From Amphiura filiformis (Eukaryota > Echinodermata > Ophiuroidea > Amphilepidida > Amphiuridae): DNA of 64,000 bases. Positions 45,108 to 56,159 of the stretch are shown here, in pieces. The DNA lies in NCBI RefSeq assembly GCF_039555335.1, contig NC_092639.1:33140353-33204352 (forward strand), written 5' to 3'. The notes under the pieces were generated by a model. The model saw nothing but the letters and a program-made list of their open reading frames with translations, did no database searches and was not told the DNA's origin. Position numbers and translations under genes: made by a program. Each line of letters opens with the position of its first letter. Position 1 is the first letter of the stretch.

Positions 45108-47908
45108 AATACTACCAGAATTGCATAATTAGCCCATTTAAGCAATACATGTTTTCTGTAGATTTTATATACAAATTTATCATGTGCATATTACGCATTA
45201 TTGTGCTACATTTTTAACTTTTCCTTTGAACAAAGGAACCCGCCTGTATGATGGCGTTCGACATCTTTATAAGGGACCGTTCACAAACACTTGTAAGGGG
45301 GGAGGGCTGATGTAAAAAGGGGGCCCTGAAAATTTTTGACCCTCCTAAGGGTGGGTCCTGAAAAAATGGCCGATAATTTTCATGTCAAAAAGGGGGGGCC
45401 TGAAATTTATTTTGTTTTAATAGTTTGCATTAATTTGTACTTGGTTTACGCCTTAACATTTTTGGCAGCCATTTTGAAAAGCGCCTTCTAAATATACACA
45501 CCAATTGTAGTCTTTATTGAGTCATAGTAAGCCATAAATAAATAGTTCTCAGACTCAGTTTGCATTCAGTAGTGCATAATTTTAAGTCTTAACACGTAAT
45601 TCAATGGGATTTGGCAGCCATTTTGAAAACGCCCTCTAGCGGAGTTATTGCCGGGTTACTCAAAGTCTACCGTTACTTTTTTATCAAGTCTTATGGTCTA
45701 CTACACAACTGTGAAGAGTAACTTAGGGGACCTCTCACGCACACGGGATTGACCTCAGTGGCGTAGCGACGGGGGGGGGGCAGAGGGGCACGTGCCCTGG
45801 GCGCCACCCTTATAGGCATGTTAGGGGGCGCCGCATTGACCAATTCAGCATCGATTCTGCGCCCCTTCTATCGATGAAAGTCAACATTTTCGCGCGAATC
45901 GAGCCGAAATATTTTGAACAGATACCGGCCGAGACGCGAGCCCCCCGCACACCGAATTTTAAAACTACTGTCATCTTCCTGTACTTATATTTAGTTGTGT
46001 TTTCCTTGTTCTCTTCCTTCTTCCTCTTGCCTTCTTCTTTTTCCTACCTAAAGCAGGGTTTTCTGATTTTGTATTCTCTTCAATTCTCCCCTCCTCTCCT
46101 CCTCCTCCTCCTCCTCCCCCCCCACCTTCTTTTTTCTCTATCTCCCCTCCTCTCTCTTTAGATTTTCACAACATCGTTAAAACGCTTTATCACCTTGTTA
46201 TTGATGGGTAAAAGTTTGTGGTTTTCAATGTTGTCATACTTATTGTTGATATTATTATCTTTTACAGTTCAGGAAGCTATTCAATATAATACTGTTTCCT
46301 TTTCCACAGGACATACGTTGTTGTATATATACTGCGCCAAAAAAAATATCCTTACACTTGGAAAAATAATAAAATTTCAAAACTGAACCATGTTTAATAG
46401 TATAAATTTGAATACTGCACTATCTAATCCGGCACATTATGACACCCCATTGAATCCAATGTGACTTCAAGAAGCAAAGTTACAAGCATTTGATTAGACG
46501 AAAGTCCAGTTTTAAAAGTGACAAACTGGCCTATTCAAAACTTCACGGAATGGCTAATAATTTATGCGTGTCTTACTTTAAAGCAAAAGGAACAAAAGAA
46601 AACTGACCAATAAAATGAAAGTTATGAAAAATACAGAGAAGTAAAAACTGAAATAAAAACTGTTTTAAATAAAGCTTCATTGAAGAAACTGCGTTGTCTC
46701 TTTCTTGCGCTTGTTGGAATCTTTTTGCGCCTTGTATAGATAGGCCAGTTTGTCAAACTCAATTTGTCTATTCAAATGCTTGTAACTTTACTTCTTGAGG
46801 TCACATTGGATTCAATGTGGTGTCATAATGTGCAGGATTAGATAGTGTATCTATTACAAAAACAAATTTATTCCAGTATGGTTCTGTTTTGAAATTGTGT
46901 TTATTTTTTCAAGTGTAAGGATACTTTTTGGCGCATGTTTAATAAAGGATCCACACGCGCAAGTAGTGTCATGACAATAATTATAATGAGAACTATCACA
47001 CGAGTGTCCAAACAAGAGTAAGATCTCATCTTATCTTCATTATAAGCTTTGGCATAACCAATCATGATAACTATATAATAATTTTACAACACATTTCCGG
47101 ATCCCACACCTTATCAGAGAGACTGTACATGTCTTCGAGCTTCCCAAAAAGGCTTTATTGGGACGATGTGCGCGCGTAGCGGGCAAAAGGTTTGACACTA
47201 TTTTTGCCCATCATCGGAATGAAAATGGCTATATTATGATGATGTGCGCTCGCAGCGCGCAAAAATTTTGTATTTTACACTATTTTGGCCCATGGTCGGG
47301 GTGAATTTTGATGGAAAAGTGGCTCCTTGCCCTTTTTCTTTTCCTTGCCCTCCAGATTTTTTCTTTCATTTTTTGGTCAGAGGGGCACCTTTCCTTTCAT
47401 TTTTTGTCAGGCCCCCGCTGGCTACGCTACTGCCTACCAAGAAAATGTAAATGGGTCGTTTCAAGTTTACGTCGCCGGGTGCGTCAGCATGGTCAGTGTG
47501 ATATTTGTGTGCGTGGGGGTGGGTTGGGTAGGGGTGTGGGTGTGGGTGTGGGTGTCAGAGCATCATAGATGACTTTTTAGTAGGCCTATAGCTATATGAA
47601 ATTATGTTTTATATAAACTAATAAAATGACAACACACCTTGTACGGAGTCAATTTCGTTTTCGTCCACTCCCCACGAATCTTTAAACCACTGCATGAATT
47701 CTTTGTAGTTTCCATCTGGTGCACAGTAATTAGCGAAACAAAATGGTTCACACCACATCTGTGAATTAGGCACTTTGGAGATGGATTTTAACACGGCAGT
47801 AGACACAGACCTCGGTGTACACCAGATAAATACACGGTTAACATGGTTAACATGGTCATCGGTTTTGGTTTCGCCATTTGATGTAATGACCGAACAAGTC
47901 TCCATCAT
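41947..47908 (-). CDS. Sulfotransferase-like P-loop protein, array copy 5 (divergent)
   Basis: Exons 47638-47908 (donor GTGTGT) and 41947-42623 (acceptor ATACAG), joining in phase 1 to 315 aa. The N-terminus is longer than in the others (MMETCSVITSNGETKTDDHV before NRVFIW). The P-loop reads PRSVSTA, closer to the general PRSxST form than PRTTSTA. The second motif is RHPYKVFAS with Arg and Ser conserved. The catalytic-domain blocks YLKAYCEAVNIPYSEELLHW are shared with all copies. The 5-kb intron houses a hAT-like unit, a fold-back element, an RTE LINE fragment and a dispersed repeat. This is the most diverged member, probably from an older duplication. The unusual donor GTGTGT is less typical than GTAAGA in its paralogues, so exon 1's end is slightly less certain. 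Confidence 0.8.
43381..44664 (+). mobile_element. RTE-clade (BovB-like) LINE fragment
   Basis: 5'-truncated reverse transcriptase region. Visible in order: TISLICHASKVLLKIIIRRL, AGFREGRGTRDQIVNIR, FIDYSKAFDCV, VRGLRQGCILSPTLFNIY, LRYADDTTLIC, KKTKVMV, FEYLGSMIDNKGDSTSEIKR, YGCESWAM, DAFEMWCYRRLLGVSWKDK and LRYFGHIVRKD. The last phrases are typical of RTE/BovB proteins. A stop before AGFREG and frame changes near 43550, 44290 and 44470 make it inactive. It is opposite in orientation to the host gene. Confidence 0.88.
45756..47432. mobile_element. Possible hAT-like element, no target duplication seen
   Basis: Left end CAGTGGCGTAGCGACGGGGG; the reverse complement of the right end is CAGTAGCGTAGCCAGCGGGG. 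The flanking 8-mers (ATTGACCT and CCTACCAA) do not match, so the two ends may belong to two different insertions. Inside are a pyrimidine-rich tract (45965-46155), a fold-back element (46333-46935) and the 'gcgcgcagcgcgcaaaa' type phrases seen again near 58245. Confidence 0.45.
46333..46935. mobile_element. Fold-back element, TGCGCCAAAAA termini
   Basis: Left TGCGCCAAAAAAAATATCCT then TACACTTG; right CAAGTGTAAGGATACTTTTT then GGCGCA. The arms extend over 150 bp with phrases GCACATTATGACACCxCATT and GAATCCAATGTGACxTCAAG. It is non-coding. Confidence 0.82.
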
Positions 47909-49153
47909 CTGATCATTCTAGTATAGTTAATATCTGAACCAGTGCGTTGATAATAAGTATGCATACTATGCAATTCCGTTTTATATCCTAAGCATGGGAT
48001 GTAACGAAGGTCGATAGATCAATTATGTGCATTTAGGCCTAGGTGAAAGTGTATTGACACAACGCTGTCTAACTGATGAATATTGATGCGACCACACGTC
48101 CAATTTTTAAAGGCTCGTTTATTTTCAATAAGGTTAAATTAAAATTAGGCATATAGGCCTTTATTTCCGATATTTCTGGAAAGTGTTTATAAATTTCCTA
48201 AATAAAAGAACATTAACCTTTTTGGACTTGGGTATAATAATTGGTGAGTGCCACCCTATCACGTAATTACACTTTGCGTCACTTGCGTCACTGTGTACAT
48301 ATTGCATGCGAGTCTCAACAGCTCTCAACCCCCCGGGCTCAACCCTAGAACTAGCCATATTTTGTACGAAGTGGGTTTACAAGTTACAACCCCCTTATTT
48401 TCAATTATAAACGTCATATACGATATTTGGTACTTGGTAGTACTATATATAACTATGGATCTCCTCTATCCAGTGATACCAAAATAAGTACGAACATGAC
48501 CCACAATATGACGTCATAATGTGAGGGCGCCCATGCAAATTTGGGGAATTATGGCTATGTACAAAAGTACAGGCAAAATTGATTGTTTTGCTAAAAATTT
48601 TACAAAAATGTGATTTTCACCAATTTTCTCCTAAATATAAAAGAAAATGACTATTTTTACCTAACCATGCTAACAAACAAGTAAAAAGTCAGTAGCTCTT
48701 GGAATAAATCATTGGGCCTCACCACTACCGGTCATTTTTGATGGCCGGCTCTACCCCCGGGTAAGGTGCTGGTATAAGTATAAGTGTTATCACTAAAATG
48801 AGCGCAAAGGATGGAGCTACGATTAGCTAGGTTGTTTGGGCGTAAACGCGTGCGTGTTTTTATGACGGATAAAAAATCTTGGGGTTGCTACAACCCCCCC
48901 CCCCCCCCCTCGTAGTTCTAAGGTTAAGGGTCATTAGATACTCTGAATAATTTCGTTCAACAAGCATGACAAGTATATACCAAATATTCAATGTATTTCA
49001 ATTTATTTTTATACGAATAGCTACGAATGTTGTAGATGGAAAAATCAATTGTAGTCTTTTTGATCTCGAATGTCCGGTGGAAATAATTATATTATCGATA
49101 TTTAGTCATCAACCTTCGTTAGAAGTTAAACATAACTGGAAATAGAACGTAAT

Positions 49154-49371
49154 GTCCATGGGGGCCAAAGGAGGCATTTTTGAAAATTGAGTTACTGTAA
49201 TTATTATATTAACCATACAATTGGCTATCATTTACTCAAAACACCAAAGGTCTATCATACTTGGTTTTAAAGTTATATGAAGTTTGTTGATGTCTATATA
49301 TGTATTTTATCGTTTTTACTCCATATTTTTCCCTTTATCTCAGTTTCAAATTTGCCCCCCTTCGTATCACA
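49154..49371. mobile_element. TA-flanked MITE, TGTGAT family 1, copy B (one end lost)
   Basis: Reversed relative to copies A and C. It begins inside the terminus at GTCCATGGGGGCCAAAGGAG and ends TTCGTATCACA followed by TA. Confidence 0.75.
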
Positions 49372-49847
49372 TATATATTTTTAATAGTTTCAAATACGAA
49401 GTCATATTATTGCATCCAATATCCTACGCCAAATAAAAAGTATACAGTGGGCCTTACACGAACATCATTAATGTTAAATGTTCGAGTGTGGTCAACACGT
49501 TTCATGCAACGGGTTCAATATTAGCCGATTGATCATTTAGGCCTGCAATAATAAAGACTTTTACCAGGGAAGCGACAAATAAAGCGTACCGGTAATAACC
49601 TTAATTAGTTTTTAATTTTAAACATCTCAATGTCCAATGTTTACACGCTGTTTGCAACGGGTTTAATTAGTCGATTGACGTGACATCATTAGGTGAGACT
49701 AAATTAAGACTTGAGGTGACAAAAGTGTAAAAGCATACCGTTTTGTTTTTTATTTATATTTTTTCCACTCACGGGAATGTAATGATTATACTATGATCAT
49801 CTGAATCAGTGTCCATCTTGTAAACAAGTCATGTTTAATTACATTAA

Positions 49848-50209
49848 GGGGGTACTACACCCCTGTGGTAAATTTTTGACTATTTTTGCATTTTTCTCAA
49901 AAAATAATAACACACTGGTAATAAAAGTTATGTATATTATTGGGGCAAGGAATCCAATTACTACACTGAAATTTCAGTGACTCAAGACAAGCGGTTCAGT
50001 ATATATGATAGAAAACAAGGTACATCCTAGCGGTACCTTATTTCTTATCGTAAATAACAAACTGTTTGTCTTAAGGGTCACTAAAATTCCAGTGTAGTAA
50101 TTGGATTCCTTGCCCCTATAATATACATAACTTTTGTTACCACTGTTTTATTAGTTTTTGAGAAAAATGCAAAAATAGACACACATTTATCGAGGGGTGT
50201 AGTACCCCC
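49848..50209. mobile_element. TTAA-flanked MITE, GGGGGTACTACACCCCT family
   Basis: TTAA at 49844-49847 and 50210-50213. Termini GGGGGTACTACACCCCT and AGGGGTGTAGTACCCCC; arms of about 130 bp include TGCATTTTTCTCAAAAA and AAGGAATCCAATTACTACAC. Confidence 0.9.
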
Positions 50210-50676
50210 TTAATAATTAAATTTTGAAAAATAATAACATCGCGCACAAAAGCAGACGGCCTCATTGGCGTACCGAGCATAATTCCAGCAGCAAGATGTC
50301 TTATTGTAAGGCGAAAAACCGTAACCGCCTAAAAGCATAATGATCGTATTCGTAGGTCAACATCGTCGATTTTATTAAGTAACATAAGTGATTTTAATAA
50401 CAATGTTGGAAGCAGTAGTTTTATCGCTTCCAGGAATTCCATTAATTGCCACTTTAGTACTTTTTGATACATTATGTAGACAACCCGCACCCTCTTAGTA
50501 ACAATATTGGTAGTAAAGTGTTTTTTTCACTTCCAGGAATTCCATTAGTTAACACTTTTGCATTATTTGATACATAAATGTATGTAGCCTATATTCACAC
50601 CCCGTCGCACCCCTTCCCACATACAACCACCCATTTGTTTGCGTTAAAAGTATCCATTTGTTTGGAATTTTTCATA

Positions 50677-50928
50677 TGTGATACGATCTGGTCCATGTGG
50701 GCCAACGGGGGCAACTGTGAAACTGAGATAAAGGGAAAAATATGGAGTAAAAAACAGTAAAATACATAAGAAAATAGACATCAAAAAACTTCATAAATTT
50801 AGAACCAAGTATGATAGACCTTTGGTGTTTTCAGTAAATGATAGCCAATTGTATGGTTAATATAATAATTACAGAAACTCAATTTTCAAAATGCCTCCTT
50901 TGGCCCCCATGGACCAGATCGTGTCACA
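50677..50928. mobile_element. TA-flanked MITE, TGTGAT family 1, copy C
   Basis: Termini TGTGATACGATCTGGTCCAT and ATGGACCAGATCGTGTCACA with TA outside both. The interior matches copy A (phrase ACCAAGTATGxTAGACCTTT). Confidence 0.88.
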
Positions 50929-51282
50929 TATTCAATTTCATACTGTGTTTTGCCATATTTGATATTGCATTGATTTGATCATGTGTTTATTGCTTTGCTT
51001 TGATCATGTGTTTATTGCTGTGCTGTATACTTCAATTTCATTTGTTGTTTTCTACTCACGTGTTATCTATGCAGTGTACAGTTTGGCTTTAAAAAATTGT
51101 GTTTTATGATTCTAATTTCATCTTCTTTTTGATATTTTTTGCAGTATTATATTGCCGTTGTATTTTTTCCGTGCAATCCCTTTTGTGCAATGTTCATCGT
51201 GTACCTGTTTCATTTTTCTTATTTCTTAATGATGTATATTTATAATTCAATGAGCATTTGGTTTTTATGTTTTCATATTTTA

Positions 51283-51365
51283 ATTGTAAAGCGCCTTATG
51301 GTCTTTGTAAATTTGCGCTATATAATGAATAAATTATTATTATTATATTATTATTATTATAATAA
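51283..51365 (+). mobile_element. Non-LTR retroelement 3' tail
   Basis: ATTGTAAAGCGCCTTATGGT ... GCGCTATATAATGAATAAAT followed by (ATT)n, a widespread 3' end of L2/CR1-type elements and their SINEs. No coding part is attached. Confidence 0.65.
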
Positions 51366-51525
51366 TCCTCTGCGGATCATCTTGTTTGAGTTTCACTATT
51401 TGTCTTATTAATATATACAAAATATGATAAGTAGTCTGTAATCTTAATATTTATAAATTTGTCAAAAATATACAGTCAGTGCAAATAATCATTGTATTAT
51501 AAAACATCTGCAATTTGCAGGTCTA

Positions 51526-51936
51526 CTAATCGTTCTTGAATGTACCGCTCTTCTTACTATTGCCTTCAACAAAAAACAATCTACATACAAACTGAAGACT
51601 CTTGAATATAACCGCAATAGAGACGACGGCGCTTAGCAACAAAGTTGCAATTACATCTATGAGATGATACTGGATAAAATTCAGATCATGAGCCGATGAT
51701 CGAAGATGAGAAGCATTGCCGTGTTTTCCAATAAATTCCATCCAGTAGACGGCCCGATTCATCGGTGAACCCATCGGTTCGTCTTTGAATATAGTTGACA
51801 ACCGTTTCATGTTGTTTTTGTAGCTGCAATATAAAAAAAAACACCATAAAGTAAATTAATTAATTTCATGTTGTTTTTGAAGCTGCAATATAAAATTAAA
51901 ACACCATAAAGTAAATAAATAAATAAATAAATCAAA

Positions 51937-52031
<95 letters not shown>

Positions 52032-55000
52032 AATAAACTTTCTTTATTTCTTTTTAATAAAACTGTGCTCCACTCAGTCAAGTAAGATTTTACATTCTCT
52101 TGTTGTTTATTGATTACATTAGACAGTCAAATTAGTGAAAAAAGTGGGGTTGTCTTCTTCTCTCTTTGCATTATTTTAAGGAAAGGTTTGAACAGTTTTA
52201 TGAACCATAGCGCTGAATGTGAATCGAGTATAGGTGAATGGGCCCTCAACATATTGAAATTTTATCACAATGCAAATAAATTTGAGGGCGTCAAAATGGC
52301 AAGTAGCATCGTCAAAGCGAAGCCGGACACGATTTTTTAATCAATGGATACTCTTATACATTACTACAGATTTTAATCTAAAACTTTGAGTGACGTACAA
52401 AATCTAAACATTGACCAGAGCTCTAGAATAGTGCGGTGGCCACTCCGGCAGATTTGTGATGTTTGAATTCTATTAATTCTGGTTCTGTTTCGGTAATTTT
52501 ATTGGCACCGTCTTCTTTAGAGTTTGGCCGCAATTCAATCTTTTTTTTTTCAAACTAGCACAAAATTAACGACTCGACCTTCCAAATCTTTCGCTGTGAG
52601 ACAAACTGAAGTATACAAATGCTCGTAGGTCTATTTGGCCCAAAGGGGAGGGCACAGGCGCGGGGAGAGGGGGAGGGCCCAGGGGAGGGGAGGTGTTGCG
52701 TTGCTCCCCGCCGACTGCCTCAAAATGCCGAAACAAAATCGACGAACAGTGCAGTGCATCTTTTATGAAATTGCAGAATTTTCACACTGTTTGTGTCATG
52801 GCTTCCGCAGTTTTAACGTCCGAGTTTACAATGTTACCCCCCCGGTAATTCCGATGCTCAGTGCAGATAGCAAATAGCATGCCATACCTTTGATTATCAA
52901 CCACGTGACGGATGGCCCTAACAAGTTTGTCACTGGTCAAAGAGGTGATGTCCAGTTGAAGTCCAATACCTTTGGATACCACTCGAGCTGCAACGCCAAA
53001 TTGGTCAGCAAAGAGTGGAAGACATATGATTGGTACGGCATGGTACAGAGCTTCAAAGACTCCGTTGGATCCACAGTGGTAGATGAGTAGGCGAGTCTGG
53101 GTGTGACCTGGGAAAACGATATCACAAAATTATTAAGATGATTGAATGAAATTAATAAAATGTTTTCTTTAGTTTTGTTATCCGCTGAGGCATGCAATAA
53201 TTCACAAAAATGACTTCCAATTGCATTTAATATTGATGTAGTCATAAACAACAACAAAAAATTGAAATTATAGGCCCATACCACTGTGAATTGGCCAGAA
53301 CACTTGAAACGCGTTCATTAATGTAACGGTTTCTTAACACATGACACGTGTTCAACTTATTTAGAGAACACTAGTGTAAACATTCTAAAATATTTCAGAA
53401 CATCAGTGTTCAAACTACAAGAACACCAGTGTTCAAATGAAACAAAGAAAGACATAAGGAAAATAAGAACACGTGTCAAGTGTTCAAAAGGTGTTACATA
53501 ATTATGTGTTCTAAGTTTTGAAAATGTTGTCTTATTTTTCAAAATCAAATATTAATGTAACAATGTTTCCTTTTTGTGATAGTGCTAGGTAAGGAGGCGC
53601 TATTTAAGGCAAATTTTAGTATGGATATGCAGACATCTTTTCATAACTAATCTTGGAAACAGAGACAGAACACTAGTGTCAAGTGTTCTATGACTTTTAC
53701 AGTGCAATTAATAATGCCCGAAAGTATGGCATGCTGATATGGCTTATTTATCCTTATCCTTTTAAAGTAGGATTTGTACAACCAATATCCGCACCCGCAT
53801 TTTTCTTCATGAGACATCTGATTTTGGTATCAGAAAGCCCAGTTTTTTTCAATTACAGGTCGGTACAGAAGTCCGAAGAATCGTCACTCCGAAAAACAAA
53901 TAAAAGTATTTTAAACACTAAAACGTACCCTAAACCTAACCTATAAACTAAGCCCTAATCCCAACCCTAAACCTAACCCTGACACTTATCCTTAAAATTT
54001 ATACTTACCCAGAATATCATTTTGAGGTATCCATGGTAACGTCAAGGTGTTTCTAGAAATATTTCCAGGTGAATCTCCAAGGAACCTCCAAATGACCTTC
54101 TCACCAAGTTGACTGAATGCTTGTTTAAAGAGCAGTGCTTGTTCTTCTTCCATGTAGTTGACGTACGTACCGAGAGAAAATACTATGACACCACTATCAC
54201 CAGAACTTTCTACGAAGGCATTCAAATCCTATAAAAAATAAAATTTAATATAGATAAAAATGATATAAATTAACCAGGCTCAAATCTGAATCGAAAATAT
54301 TGGTAATAAAAAAAAATCCATTCACTTCTCCAAACTCATGCATTTGTTTTTAACAAATTGGTTGAATTTATTAACAACAAAATATTTAAATGACATATAC
54401 GCCTAACTTATCAAAAGCATTTGATACTATACCGTAGATCCACTAAAAGCAATATGAAGTCAGATAAATAGTTAATTACTGGTTCATAAGTGATAGAAAG
54501 CAGTGTGTAAATTATAACACTCCGAGCTCCGACTGTCCGAGTACAGTATGCGGTGTCCCACAAGGAGCAACACTGGCCCCTCTATTTTTTCAATTATATC
54601 TAACACGTCGAGTTTGTTGGACTTCATACTATTTGCCGATATCCGATACAAGAACTCTAATAAAATTAGTAACTAAACTATATCCAATCACATGATCAGT
54701 TTTATTTATTTATTTTTGATTTTGCTTGTAAGACTGTGCACCGTTTTTTGGCTCTGTTTTCCTAGAGTAATCGAGAGGACACCAAAACTGAGGGGCGGCG
54801 GAACGCAGTCTAGTGTCTTTTTTTTTTTACGGGGACAGGTCCCGTTTTTCGGCCCGTTTTCCAGACACCCGATAACACGTGATGCATTGTGGCATAAAGA
54901 CATGTTACGTGAAATGTTACCATGGTGGTTATACATTTGGGTTTATTTTTGTCATCCCTATTTTATGCCTGAAAATGTCTGTGGGCTACTCTGCCCACCA

Positions 55001-55952
55001 TCAATGGGTGTATAAAAGAATTTTAGAAATATCATTATCACTAATTTGAATGTTTAATGTAATCAATAAACATCAAGAAAATGTAAAATCTTACTTGACT
55101 GAGCGGAGCAGCTGGTTTAGTTAGAATACCACCAATTGGTACTACATGAGCAGGCAGTGATCTTGGGAAATCTAACGCGAAATGTGTCCTCATGAACAAC
55201 AATTCTGCCTTTCCAAGCATCTCCACTGTACTCTTATCGGGACAAATGCCAAAATGATCTTTCACGTGATGGGTTCTTGCGAAGTAGTAATGTTGGAAGA
55301 CCAGCATCACTTTGGAACGCAGAGTGTTCTGAAGTCTTTGCATCAATGTCATCTGGTTATCATACACAGATTGTCCTGGATAGTATGAAGTGCTGAAGTC
55401 AGCCCTGTTAATCCAAGCCGTGATATCAAGTGACACCATAAAAGACATCGGAGCGAATGGTACTTTGAGTTTCTTAGCTATAAACACTGGGTAGATGTAA
55501 AGAATATCAAAGAAAACCAAATCAAAATTCTGGTTCTGAAGACGATGCATCAGAGCAGAATTTCCAAGTGTATCGATGGTGGAGTTCTCAAGAACATGGA
55601 ACATTTCATCGCCTAAATGAAGCAATGTTTGAAGTGCTATGTTTCCGGTAATCAGTTCTTTGCTAAGTCTCGTTTGGAGATTAAGAATTGTCCTCTTTGG
55701 TATCATCGTTGGATAAATTTCTAGCGTGATATTTTCAAAATGATATTGATCCAAGATTTCTTCGAGATTTTCACTGATGAGAAATGTCACCGAATGTCCT
55801 CGTGATGCTAGAGTCTGGCCAATTCGTGCACACATCATAAAGTGACTCCCATTTTCAGGCCCAAAGATGATGAGAAAACGGGATGCATGAAGAAAAGGCA
55901 CAAAGAGAGCAATGATGATAAACCACCTCGAAAATGACATAATGAATCCCAT
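51526..55952 (-). CDS. UDP-glucuronosyltransferase, four exons
   Basis: Transfers a sugar, usually glucuronic acid, from its UDP form to small lipophilic acceptors at the ER membrane. Exons: 55095-55952, 54009-54228, 52888-53107 and 51526-51823; all GT-AG, phases 0, 1, 2, total 531 aa (human UGTs about 530). Residues 1-24 form a signal peptide. GSHF at 35-38 holds the expected catalytic His37; FFD at 147-149 fits the Asp partner. The donor-binding UGT signature spans exons 2-3: WIPQNDILG then HTQTRLLIYHCGSNGVFEAL and PLFADQ. HCGSNG has Cys where HGG or HAG is common. Exon 4 encodes the C-terminal membrane helix (DVIATLLLSAVVSIAVIF) and a short tail ending TFKND without a canonical dilysine signal. 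A second Met at residue 5 is an alternative start. Acceptor specificity cannot be read from sequence. Confidence 0.93.
51824..52887 (-). other. UGT intron 3, with a duplicated acceptor
   Basis: The real acceptor (ATATTGCAG, ending at 51824) is duplicated about 64 bases upstream in the gene (51866-51908: TTCATGTTGTTTTTGAAGCT plus GCAATATAAAA on the plus strand), followed by the (AAAT)n tract. 52620-52700 is G-rich. 52100-52620 shows nothing recognised. Confidence 0.7.
51911..52032. repeat. (AAAT)n microsatellite in UGT intron 3
   Basis: About thirty AAAT units with one interruption near 51932, next to the duplicated acceptor. Confidence 0.95.
53108..54008 (-). other. UGT intron 2, with GAACAC/GTGTTC palindromes
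   Basis: Between 53360 and 53700 the phrase GAACA(C/T)xxxGTGTTC or close variants recurs about five times (near 53365, 53398, 53420, 53467 and 53669). 53926-53990 is a degenerate CCCTAA-like run. No exon is hidden here: exons 2 and 3 join in phase. Confidence 0.65.
53926..53990. repeat. Degenerate telomere-like (CCCTAA) repeat
   Basis: Units such as CCTAAACCTAACC, CCCTAATCCCAACCCTAAAC and CTAACCCTGAC over about 60 bases. It is too degenerate to imply a chromosome end. Confidence 0.6.
54400..54690 (+). mobile_element. LINE reverse transcriptase fragment in UGT intron 1
   Basis: Plus-strand reading gives SKAFDTI, then VCGVPQGATLAPLFFQLYL, typical of Jockey/CR1-like RT, with stops and a frame change in between. 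It lies in UGT intron 1 (54229-55094), opposite to the gene. Confidence 0.6.
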
Positions 55953-56159
55953 CCTGTTAAATCGATGTTATCGCTACCGCATAAAAATGTAAAATGAACT
56001 TAGCAAGTTTTTTTTCCTCTGAACTTGAGCTTGCTTGCAAAGTTCTTTACACCAAAGAAAGTGCAAACTTAAGTCTGCACATTTATCACTTCCACATAAA
56101 AGATTTTACCACCAATACTAACAATATGAGCTAAAACTTTGATTTATGTCTTAGTATTA

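Larger units (their letters stand above)
42624..47637 (-). other. Intron of sulfotransferase-like copy 5
   Basis: 5-kb intron. A phrase TAGCGGAGTTATTxxxGGGT to CTTAGGGGACCTCTCAC occurs twice in the same orientation (42961-43085 and 45639-45755). Between them lie the RTE fragment (43381-44664), an (AG)n run at 45087-45108 and G-rich text at 45290-45410. The second part holds the hAT-like unit. Confidence 0.65.
47909..51525. other. Intergenic between the array and the UGT gene
   Basis: The first 200 bases are the promoter side of copy 5. Contains MITEs at 49154-49371, 49848-50209 and 50677-50928, a C-run at 48895-48909, a short duplication (about 50405-50450 and 50500-50545, phrase CTTCCAGGAATTCCATTA) and a retroelement tail at 51283-51365. 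No gene was seen. Confidence 0.6.

Noticed and set aside
53398-53435. Classical glucocorticoid response elements
   Set aside because: Half-site spacing is 4, where 3 is required, and the phrase is locally repeated, so the term is not justified.
54692-55015. 107-aa open frame in UGT intron 1
   Set aside because: Lies opposite to the UGT gene within a confirmed intron, starts in a low-complexity Ile/Leu run, and matches no family.
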